Positions 53,090 through 59,655 of a stretch of 64,000 bases of DNA are shown in pieces. Each line of letters begins with the position of its first letter. Position 1 is the first letter of the stretch. Under the pieces are notes generated by a model that did no database searches, was not told where the DNA came from, and was given only the letters and a program-made list of their open reading frames with translations. Origin of the DNA: DASVCS01 sp036381495 (GTDB lineage Bacteria > Gemmatimonadota > Gemmatimonadetes > Longimicrobiales > RSA9); contig DASVCS010000141.1 in NCBI GenBank assembly GCA_036381495.1, positions 17,096-81,095 of the forward strand, written 5' to 3'. The translations under genes and the position numbers were made by a program.

Positions 53090-53145
53090 TCCGGAGCCGC
53101 GCGGCCACTCGCCGCGCTCCGTCCGCCAGCGCCTACGACTCCGAA
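53090..53145. repeat. 56-bp palindromic repeat, copy 3
   Basis: Arms TCCGGAGCCG (53090-53099) and CGACTCCGAA (53136-53145), again exactly 56 bases overall. Preceded by GAGCGGTTGTCGCGTCAC, similar to the GAGCGGTTCACCCGCGGG before copy 1. Confidence 0.75.
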
Positions 53146-53285
53146 GCGGCGTGACGGCCCTCCGACGGGTCCCTGAGGAATATGCCGCGCGCCCTATGGA
53201 ATCAATCACCGGCCGCGAACCCGGGACGGCCGTCGCGTGTATCCATGCCGGACCGAATCCCGCACTCCTCACACGACGGACGACG

Positions 53286-55079
53286 ATGCCGACACTCCCT
53301 CTCTTCCTGGCGAGCATGGCGCTGGCGCAGGCGCCGGCCGGAGCCCCGGAGCAGAAGCCGTACTTCGAGCAGGAGGTGAAATACCGCATCGAGGCGCTGC
53401 TGGACGATGAGGCCGAGGTGCTGCACGGCCGTGCGCGCGTGCGTTACACGAACCGCTCGCCCGATGCGCTGGACACGCTGTATTTCCACCTGTACCTGAA
53501 CGCGTTCCGGCCGAACAGTGCATGGGCGCGGCGCGATCTGGAATTCGGCGAGCGTCGGTTTCAGGATCTGGGGCCGGACGAGTGGGCGTACGAGCGGCTG
53601 AAGTCGGTGGTGGTGGATGGGGCGGAAGTGACGCCGCGCTACCCGGGCGCGCCGGACTCGACGGTGGTTGCGATCCCGCTGGCGGAGCCGCTGGGGCCGG
53701 GCGAGAGTGTGCGAGTGGATCTGGACTGGGATGCGCGTCCGTCGACGCTGCCGCGGCGGCAGGGGCGGCGGGGGCGGCATTACGACTTTGCGCAGTGGTT
53801 CCCGATCGTGGCGGTGTACGACCGCTGGGGTTGGGAGGCGCACCCGCTCTTGCCGCAGGGCGAGTTCTACGGCGAGTTCATGGATTTCGACGTGACGCTG
53901 GACGTTGCGGCGGACCAGGTGATCGGCGCGACGGGCGTGCCGGTGGAAGGCGATCCGGGGTGGGAGGCGGCGGCGGCGCCGGGGTACGCGGACTCGCTCT
54001 ACTACAAGCGTGATGCGTACGGCGACGTGGGCGCCGCGGAGTCGCTCGGGCTGCTGGCCGCGAGGGCCCAGCCGGGCCGCAAGCGCGTGCGGTGGATGGC
54101 GGAGGACGTGCACAACTTCGCGTGGAGCACGTCGCCCGACTACATCTACGAGGGTGGCCGGTGGGGCGATGTCGCGATCCACGTGCTGTATCAGCCGGGC
54201 GACACGGCGTGGGCGCGTGGCCAGGCGCTGCGGAACACGAAGACGGCGCTGGAGTGGCTGGACTCGATCTACGGCCCGTTCGCCTGGCCGCAGATCACGA
54301 ACCTGCACCGGATCGAGAGTGGGGGCACGGAGTTCCCGATGATGGTGATGAACGGCGGCGCCTCGCTGAGTCTGATCCTGCACGAGGTCGGGCACAACTA
54401 CACGATGGGGATCCTGGCGAACAACGAGTGGAAGCAGGGGTTCCTCGACGAGGGGTTCACGTCGTTCCAGACGAACTGGTATTTCCAGACGCACGGCCGT
54501 CCGGACGTCTGGGACCGCACCTTCGAGCGGATGGCGGAGTGGGAGCGGGCGGGCATGTCGCAGCCGCTCATCATGGAATCGGCGGATTTCCGGGATTTCC
54601 GCACGTACAACACGATGACGTACACCAAGCCCTCGATCGTCTACCGCATGCTCCAGGGTTATCTGGGCGATGCAGCGTTCCGCGAGGGGCTGCGCCGGTA
54701 CTACCGGGAGAACCGGCTGAACCACGTCACGCTCGCGGACTTCCAGGCGGCAATGGAAGCGGCGAGCGGTCAGGAGCTGGACTGGTTCTTCGACCAGTGG
54801 TTCCGCACGACGCGGACGCTGGATTACGCGATCCGGAGCGCGACGACCACGCGGCGCGCCGACGGGAGCTGGGAGACGCGCGTCGAGGTCGAGCGCACGG
54901 GTGAGGCGTGGATGCCGGTGACGCTGGAAGTGGCCGGCGTCCGGAAGGTGCTCGACTCGCGCGAGCGGATCCAGACGGTCGCGGTCGTCACGCCCGAGCG
55001 GCCCGACGCGGTGGTCCTCGATCCCGACACGGCGGTGCTCGAGACGGACCGGTCGAACAACCGGCGGGCGGTCGAGTAG
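53286..55079 (+). CDS. Exported M1-family metallopeptidase
   Basis: 597 residues from ATG 53286 with a short signal (LPLFLASMALAQAPAG); an ATG about 90 bases upstream is in frame. The zinc site is HEVGHNYTMGILANNEWKQ, in HExxH-18-E form with the third ligand in GFLDEG. The family's GAMEN exopeptidase motif is replaced by GGTEF in a IESGGTEFPMMVMNGG block. N-terminal beta domain (ALLDDEAEVLHGRARVRYTN) and a C-terminal strand domain are typical. It lacks the C-terminal helical domain of full-length aminopeptidase N, as in many secreted M1-like peptidases of this phylum. It sits upstream of two PH-domain genes by 53 bases. Confidence 0.92.
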   Translation: MPTLPLFLASMALAQAPAGAPEQKPYFEQEVKYRIEALLDDEAEVLHGRARVRYTNRSPDALDTLYFHLYLNAFRPNSAWARRDLEFGERRFQDLGPDEWAYERLKSVVVDGAEVTPRYPGAPDSTVVAIPLAEPLGPGESVRVDLDWDARPSTLPRRQGRRGRHYDFAQWFPIVAVYDRWGWEAHPLLPQGEFYGEFMDFDVTLDVAADQVIGATGVPVEGDPGWEAAAAPGYADSLYYKRDAYGDVGAAESLGLLAARAQPGRKRVRWMAEDVHNFAWSTSPDYIYEGGRWGDVAIHVLYQPGDTAWARGQALRNTKTALEWLDSIYGPFAWPQITNLHRIESGGTEFPMMVMNGGASLSLILHEVGHNYTMGILANNEWKQGFLDEGFTSFQTNWYFQTHGRPDVWDRTFERMAEWERAGMSQPLIMESADFRDFRTYNTMTYTKPSIVYRMLQGYLGDAAFREGLRRYYRENRLNHVTLADFQAAMEAASGQELDWFFDQWFRTTRTLDYAIRSATTTRRADGSWETRVEVERTGEAWMPVTLEVAGVRKVLDSRERIQTVAVVTPERPDAVVLDPDTAVLETDRSNNRRAVE

Positions 55080-55132
55080 AGGGAGACGACGTCCATTTCG
55101 AGCACGCCTGACGCCGAGCGATCGAGGATCCC

Positions 55133-55807
55133 ATGACAACCGTCTCGTCCACGGGCGGCGCACATTTGCGCCCGCCGGCCACGGATGCGCAGCCGTTCCC
55201 GGAGTTGCCCACCACGCTGGCGCCGGACCGCGGGCTGCTGGCGTACTACGCGCTCTCGTCGCTGGTCCTCGGGCCGGCGTTCGTCTTCGCGCTGATCCCG
55301 CTCTACTTCCGTTACCACACGCTGCGGTACGACGTCGACGGCGAGGGGATCACGATGCGGTGGGGGATCCTGTTCCGGCGGGAGATCTCGCTGACGTACG
55401 CGCGGATTCAGGACATCCACCTGTCGAGCAACTTCGTCGAACGGTGGCTCGGGCTGGCGAAGATCCAGTTGCAGACGGCCAGCGGCAGTGCGAGCGCCGA
55501 GATGACCATCGAGGGGCTGCGCCGTTTCGAGGCGATCCGCGACTTCCTGTATTCGCGCATGCGTGGGGCGCACGACCCGAAGGCGAGTGTTTCGGCGGAG
55601 CCGGACGGGGCGCTGTCGCCGGACGCGCTGCGGGAGTTGACCGCGACGCTCCGGGACGTCGCCGCCGAGGTGCGCGCGCTGCGAGAGGCGTTGGCGGGAG
55701 TCGCAACGCCGCGGCCGCCGGAGGGCGTGGCGCGTGGCGACGGCGGCGGTGCGCCGAGCGGCGAGGGCCGGCGCCCGGAAGGTGACGCGGAGCACGGCGA
55801 TGCCTGA
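55133..55807 (+). CDS. Bacterial PH-domain membrane protein (YdbS-like)
   Basis: 224 residues. One or two membrane helices at about 40-60 (YYALSSLVLGPAFVFALIPL), then a bPH2 domain: TLRYDVDGEGITMRWGILFR, LTYARIQDIHLSSNFVERWL, LGLAKIQLQTASGSAS. A helical C-terminal part with LRELTATLRDVAAEVRALRE follows, and a Gly/Arg-rich tail. It overlaps the next gene by eight bases; that gene encodes a second PH protein with the same LRELRR-type end helix, so the two likely form a pair, as YdbS/YdbT do. Function of such pairs is unknown, perhaps envelope resistance. Confidence 0.87.
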   Translation: MTTVSSTGGAHLRPPATDAQPFPELPTTLAPDRGLLAYYALSSLVLGPAFVFALIPLYFRYHTLRYDVDGEGITMRWGILFRREISLTYARIQDIHLSSNFVERWLGLAKIQLQTASGSASAEMTIEGLRRFEAIRDFLYSRMRGAHDPKASVSAEPDGALSPDALRELTATLRDVAAEVRALREALAGVATPRPPEGVARGDGGGAPSGEGRRPEGDAEHGDA

Positions 55808-56615
55808 CGCGGTGCGCCGCTGGGTGCTGCGCCTGTTGCGGATCCCCGCCGAGCCGCGGGTCCCGGAGAATGCGCGTGTGATCCGGATCTTCCGTGCCGC
55901 GCCCAACTACTACCGCTACCGTCTGTTCCGCTGGCTGCTGGGGCAACTGGCGGCGCTGGCGGGCGTATCGGCCGGTCTCATCGCCTCCGCCTCTGCGCCG
56001 CGCGCGATCTCGGATTCCGCGCCGCTCGTCCTCTGGCGCGCCGTCGAGGGCCTGGCCGTGGTGGTCTTCCTCGGCCAACTCGTCTTCGGCCTGGCATTGC
56101 TCCGGTTGGACTTCGAGCTGCGCTGGTACATCCTCGCGGACCGCTGCCTCCGGATCCGGGAGGGGATCCTGCGGGTGCGCGAGAAGACCATGACGTTCGC
56201 GAACATCCAGCAGATCTCGATCCGGCAGAACCCGCTCCAGCGGTTGCTCGGGATCGCGGACGTACAGGTACGCACGGCCGGTGGCGGCGAGTCGGCCGTC
56301 GCCCGCGGCAAGCGGCGCGGAACCCGAGAGGCCATGCACGAGGCGTACTTCCGCGGCGTCGCGAACGCGGACGAGATCCGCGACGCGATCCGCGAGCGCG
56401 TCCGTCTCCACCGCGATGCCGGCCTAGGCGACCCGGACGAGCCCGCCCCCGCACCGCCGATCCCCGCCGCCGCCGCCCCCACGGCCGCCCCGGGAACGCC
56501 CGGAGCCAGCGCCACGGAGCCACCCGCCGTCCTCGCCGCCGCCCGCGAACTGCGCGGCGAGATGCGTGAGCTGCGCAGGGCGCTCGAGGCGGGGACCGCC
56601 GGAACCGTGTCGTAG
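55800..56615 (+). CDS. Bacterial PH-domain membrane protein, partner of the preceding gene
   Basis: 271 residues from ATG 55800, overlapping the upstream stop by eight bases. Two membrane helices (FRWLLGQLAALAGVSAGLIA; LWRAVEGLAVVVFLGQLVFG) followed by a bPH domain: RWYILADRCLRIREGILRVR, TMTFANIQQISIRQNPLQRL, LGIADVQVRTAGGGES. A Pro/Ala-rich linker then a C-terminal helix (ARELRGEMRELRRALEAG) resembles the end of the preceding protein. The shared plan suggests an ancient duplication and a heteromeric complex. Confidence 0.87.
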   Translation: MPDAVRRWVLRLLRIPAEPRVPENARVIRIFRAAPNYYRYRLFRWLLGQLAALAGVSAGLIASASAPRAISDSAPLVLWRAVEGLAVVVFLGQLVFGLALLRLDFELRWYILADRCLRIREGILRVREKTMTFANIQQISIRQNPLQRLLGIADVQVRTAGGGESAVARGKRRGTREAMHEAYFRGVANADEIRDAIRERVRLHRDAGLGDPDEPAPAPPIPAAAAPTAAPGTPGASATEPPAVLAAARELRGEMRELRRALEAGTAGTVS

Positions 56616-56981
56616 CGGAGCCAGGGGCCCGATTCCGCGTGCGCGTGCGCGTACGGCACGCCGGCTCCGCGATGGTCGCCGGGCGCTCGGGCTCGCGGTG
56701 CATCGCTCCGGCGGCGGGTGCTGCGCTCCGGTCGCTGCGCCGATGCATCCCACCCCCTCTTCCGCCGTGTGCCTCCCCCGCGCCGCAGCCCTGCCGCCCT
56801 TCCATCCGCCGCCTCCCCGCCCGCCCCGCAGCCCTTCCCCCGTCCGCCGCCCCGCCCACCCCGCCGCACCCCCGGCTCCGCTCCCTCCGGCAGCACCCGC
56901 CGCCTGCGCTCCCGGCCTAGCGGGGCGTGCCCGTGCGCGAGCAGGTGCGCGACCCGCCTCCCTTTCCCGGCCGCCCCCATC

Positions 56982-57126
56982 CCGTAAACGTAAACGTTCC
57001 CGCTCCCGCTCCCGCTCCCGGCAGTTCCCCTCCAGCTCCCGCCCCTCCCCCGGGTCATCCTCCCCACCACCACACCCCCGCCCGGGCAATCCCCAGCCCC
57101 AGCCCCAGCCCTAGCCCCAGCCCTCG
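56982..57126 (-). repeat. GGGCTR composite repeat, inverted (copy F)
   Basis: On the minus strand the order is: hexamers GGGCTG/GGGCTA (six units from 57126 down), GGGGATTGCCCGGG, a GTGGTGGTGGGGAGGA block, GGGAGCTGGAGGGGAACTGC, CGGGAGCGGGAGCGGGAGCG and GAACGTTTACGTTTACGGG. The same block order occurs in copy C, 10 kb away in the opposite orientation. This copy is not at the 3' end of a same-strand gene but lies just before the leader promoter. Confidence 0.82.
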
Positions 57127-57131
57127 CCCCC

Positions 57132-57137
57132 TATTAT
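57132..57137 (+). promoter_or_regulatory. Candidate -10 element of the leader operon
   Basis: TATTAT in otherwise GC-rich sequence, about 36 bases before the leader-peptide ATG. No clear -35 hexamer is visible at the right distance, where the inverted hexamer repeat ends, so the promoter call is tentative. Confidence 0.45.
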
Positions 57138-57172
57138 CTTCCCCGGGTCCGCCCTCACCGATCGGAGGACCG

Positions 57173-57286
57173 ATGATCCACGCGACGTACCATCTCGACA
57201 CCATGCGCATGTGTCGCTGTATGTGTACGGCTCTCCTACCCGGAGAGGCGGACGGGCGTCCGCGCGCGTGTTCGGCGGACGAGTGA
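57173..57286 (+). CDS. Met/Cys-rich leader peptide
   Basis: 37 residues, ATG 57173 with CGGAGG four to five bases upstream. Residues 11-18 read MRMCRCMC: three Met and three Cys codons within eight positions, a density hard to explain by chance in this composition. The rest is unremarkable and ends at TGA 57284. A perfect intrinsic terminator follows 29 bases later, and the biosynthetic-looking genes begin 22 bases after that. The layout is that of trp-type leader peptides whose control codons match the amino acid sensed, here cysteine (possibly methionine too). Confidence 0.85.
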   Translation: MIHATYHLDTMRMCRCMCTALLPGEADGRPRACSADE

Positions 57287-57340
57287 CGCGACCGAGAACG
57301 TCTCGGTAGACCCCGGCCCCCTCTCCTGCGAGAGGGGGCC
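57231..57340 (+). promoter_or_regulatory. Ribosome-mediated transcription attenuator (regions 1-4)
   Basis: Region 1 CTCTCC (57231-57236) pairs with region 2 GGAGAG (57242-57247). Region 2 extended (GGAGAGG, 57242-57248) also pairs with region 3 CCTCTCC (57320-57326), which is part of the terminator's left arm. Region 3/4 is the terminator stem (57315-57325 with 57330-57340). Stalling at Cys codons 57212-57226 would cover region 1 and free region 2 to block the terminator; completing the peptide would cover region 2 and allow termination. A further 7-bp hairpin (57291-57307) sits between. Pairings were found by eye; energies were not computed. Confidence 0.75.
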
Positions 57341-57349
57341 GTTTTTTTT
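57315..57349 (+). terminator. Intrinsic terminator in the operon leader
   Basis: GGCCCCCTCTC, loop CTGC, GAGAGGGGGCC (perfect 11-bp stem) followed by G and eight T. It is by far the strongest intrinsic terminator in the window, and it lies upstream of genes rather than downstream, as expected for an attenuator. Confidence 0.93.
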
Positions 57350-57370
57350 CACCCGAAGGAGGTTGCCGTC

Positions 57371-58390
57371 ATGTCGACGCACGGGGGGCGCCCGATCGCG
57401 ATCTACTACGAGCATCCGGACTGGTTCCGTCCGCTCTTCGCGGAGCTGGACCGTCGCGGCACGCATTACGTCACGCTGCCTGCCGGCCGCCACCGCTACG
57501 ACCCCGCGGAGCCGGAATCGCCGTACGCGCTCGTCCTGAACCGCATGAGTCCGTCGGCGTATCTGCGCGGGCGGGCGCACGCGATCTTCTACACGGCGCA
57601 GTATCTGGCGCACCTGCGGCGGCAGGGCGTGCGCGTGATCAACGGTGAGGAGGCGTGGCGGACGGAGATCTCGAAGGCGCGCCAGCTCTCGCTGCTCGAG
57701 GAGCTGGGGTTGCCGTATCCGCGCGCCCGGGTGATCAACGACGCGGCGGAGGCGCCCGCGGCGGCCGAGGGGCTGCGCTTCCCGGTAGTGGTCAAGCCGA
57801 ACATCGGTGGTAGCGGCGCGGGCGTGCGACGCTTCGATGCGCCGGACGCGCTCGCGCGCGCGGCCGAAGCGGGCGCGCTCGACCTCGGGCTCGACCACAC
57901 GGCGCTCGTCCAGGAGTTCATTCCGGCGGAGTCGAGCCGCATCGTGCGCGTCGAGGTGTTGGACGGCGCGTTCCTGTACGCCATCCGGATCTACACTCCG
58001 GGCGACAGCTTCAACCTCTGCCCGGCCGACGTCTGCCAGCGGGTGGATGGCGCGGAACTGGAACGCGCGGCCTGCCCGGTGGATGCGCCCCGGAACGGGC
58101 TGCGAGTCGAGGGCTACACGCCGCCGCGCGAAATCATCGCCGCGGTCGAGCGCATCACGGCGGCGGCGGGCGTCGAACTCGGCGGCGTCGAGTACACGAT
58201 CGATGCGCGCGACGGCGCGCTCTATTTCTACGACATCAACGCACTCTCGAACTTCGTGGCGGATGCGCCGCGCGTGGTCGGCTTCGATCCCTTCGCTCGC
58301 CTCGCCAACTGGCTCGAGCGGGAGGCAGAAGCGGCGAACGGCAACAGGGCGCCTGCACTGGCGGGCGCCGCAGCCCCCGAGGAGGTCTGA
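57371..58390 (+). CDS. ATP-grasp ligase (RimK-like)
   Basis: 339 residues, ATG 57371 with AAGGAGG eight bases upstream and 22 bases after the leader terminator. ATP-grasp core: SKARQLSLLEELGLPYPRAR, then PVVVKPNIGGSGAGVRRF (P-loop-like glycine run), LVQEFIPAESSRIVRVEVLD and a metal-binding end VEYTIDARDGALYFYDINAL. Such enzymes join a carboxylate to an amine or thiol through an acylphosphate, building dipeptides or modifying proteins. Its place behind a Cys-codon leader and in a TGATG overlap with a sulfur-type flavin monooxygenase suggests a role connected with cysteine or thiol metabolism. Substrate unknown. Confidence 0.88.
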   Translation: MSTHGGRPIAIYYEHPDWFRPLFAELDRRGTHYVTLPAGRHRYDPAEPESPYALVLNRMSPSAYLRGRAHAIFYTAQYLAHLRRQGVRVINGEEAWRTEISKARQLSLLEELGLPYPRARVINDAAEAPAAAEGLRFPVVVKPNIGGSGAGVRRFDAPDALARAAEAGALDLGLDHTALVQEFIPAESSRIVRVEVLDGAFLYAIRIYTPGDSFNLCPADVCQRVDGAELERAACPVDAPRNGLRVEGYTPPREIIAAVERITAAAGVELGGVEYTIDARDGALYFYDINALSNFVADAPRVVGFDPFARLANWLEREAEAANGNRAPALAGAAAPEEV

Positions 58391-59445
58391 TGCGCTTCGG
58401 ATACTGGCTCCCGGTCTTCGGTGGATGGCTGCGCAACGTCGACGACGAGGGGATGGAGGCGACGTGGCACTACGTCCGTCGCCTGGCGCAGCGCAGCGAG
58501 CAGATCGGCTTCGACCTGACGCTCATCGCCGAGTTGAACCTGAACGACATCAAGGGGATGGACGCGCCCTCGCTGGACGCGTGGAGCACCGCGGCGGCGC
58601 TCGCCGCGGTGACGGAGCGGCTCGAGATCATGGTCGCCGTCCGGCCGACCTTCCACCCGCCGGCGCTGCTGGCCAAGCAAGCATCGAACATCGACAACAT
58701 CAGCGGCGGCCGGCTGGCCCTGAACGTCGTCTCCTCCTGGTGGGCGACGGAGGCGCGGAAGTACGGCGTGACGTTCGAGACCCACGACGACCGCTACGCC
58801 CGCACCTCCGAGTGGCTCGACGTCGTCGATGGCGTGTGGAAAGAACCGGTCTTCTCCTTCACCGGCCACTACTACACCGTCGAGGAGGCGATCCTCGAGC
58901 CCAAGCCCGTCCGCCGGCCACGGCCCACGATCTACGCCGGTGGCGAATCCCCCGCCGCCAAAGCGCTGATCTCCGCGAAGTGCGATGCCTGGCTGACGCA
59001 CGGCGACCCGCCGGAGATTATCGGCGCGAAGGTCGCGGACATGCGCGAGCGACGCGAGAAGCTCGGGCTCGACCCGATGCGGTTCGGCGCCGCGGGCTAC
59101 GTCGTCGTGCGCCCCACCGAGGCGGCGGCCCGGCGCGAGGTCGAGCGGATCACCGACGTCCGCCAGAGCGCTCGCGGCTACGCGAACTACAAGGACTGGA
59201 TCGAGAACACGCAGCTCGAGCAGCGCGTCAGCCTCGAGGACTATTCGGTCTCGAACCGTGGGCTACGCAGTGGGCTGGTCGGCACGCCGGAACAGGTCGC
59301 CGAACGCATCCTCGAATTCGAGCGCGCCGGCCTGGATCTGCTCCTGCTCCAGTTCAGTCCGCAGTACGAGGAGATGGAGCGGTTCGCGGAAGAGGTGATC
59401 CCGCTCGTGAGCGGGGTGGCCGCCGGGGCGGCGCGGGCGAGCTGA
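58390..59445 (+). CDS. LLM-class flavin-dependent monooxygenase (SfnG/SsuD-like)
   Basis: 351 residues; ATG 58390 overlaps the upstream stop (TGATG) and has GAGGAGG before it. Bacterial-luciferase-like barrel: FGYWLPVFGG, SEQIGFDLTLIAELNLN, RLEIMVAVRPTFHPPALLAK, QASNIDNISGGRLALNVVSS, WWATEARKYGVTFETHDDRY, PTIYAGGESPAAKALI and VGTPEQVAERILEFERAGLD. The pattern is close to the FMNH2-dependent sulfone/alkanesulfonate monooxygenases that release sulfite for cysteine synthesis. That fits control by a Cys-rich leader. The exact substrate is unproven; other LLM members act on pyrimidines, alkanes or EDTA. Confidence 0.87.
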   Translation: MRFGYWLPVFGGWLRNVDDEGMEATWHYVRRLAQRSEQIGFDLTLIAELNLNDIKGMDAPSLDAWSTAAALAAVTERLEIMVAVRPTFHPPALLAKQASNIDNISGGRLALNVVSSWWATEARKYGVTFETHDDRYARTSEWLDVVDGVWKEPVFSFTGHYYTVEEAILEPKPVRRPRPTIYAGGESPAAKALISAKCDAWLTHGDPPEIIGAKVADMRERREKLGLDPMRFGAAGYVVVRPTEAAARREVERITDVRQSARGYANYKDWIENTQLEQRVSLEDYSVSNRGLRSGLVGTPEQVAERILEFERAGLDLLLLQFSPQYEEMERFAEEVIPLVSGVAAGAARAS

Positions 59446-59655
59446 ACGCGCGGCGGCGGGCCGTCACGAGCTTGCCGCCTTGCTCGCCCCCTTCGCGTCC
59501 GCGGCGCCGGGCCGGCACTCCGGCTGAAGCTCGCCGCCGGTGACCTGCCGGACACAGACCGCGGTCCCATCGATGCAATTCCGACCGGATCCCGTGGACC
59601 GCGCCATGCGATGTGGCGAACGGCCCGGGCCGCCGCACGGGCGGAGCACGGGCCG

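Larger units (their letters stand above)
52748..53285. other. Divergent intergenic region rich in repeats
   Basis: 540 bases between the ECF sigma and the M1 peptidase gene. It holds repeat block G (52970-53035) and the third 56-bp palindrome (53090-53145). Candidate upstream starts for the peptidase exist in 53190-53285, but I see no independent gene. Confidence 0.5.
56616..57172. other. Intergenic region upstream of the attenuator operon
   Basis: About 560 bases, strongly pyrimidine-rich on the plus strand (56740-57110). No gene is supported. It contains the inverted hexamer-repeat copy F at 56982-57126 and the promoter of the leader-peptide operon. Confidence 0.55.

Noticed and set aside
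53202..55163. 653-codon minus-strand open frame opposite the M1 peptidase
   Set aside because: Composition-driven; the plus strand has the intact HExxH zinc site and the minus product is Arg/His/Pro-rich without a fold.
57291..57307. A riboswitch aptamer in the leader
   Set aside because: The 7-bp hairpin ACCGAGA/TCTCGGT is simple and the leader's structure is explained by a leader peptide and alternative stems; no known aptamer consensus such as SAM-box elements is seen.
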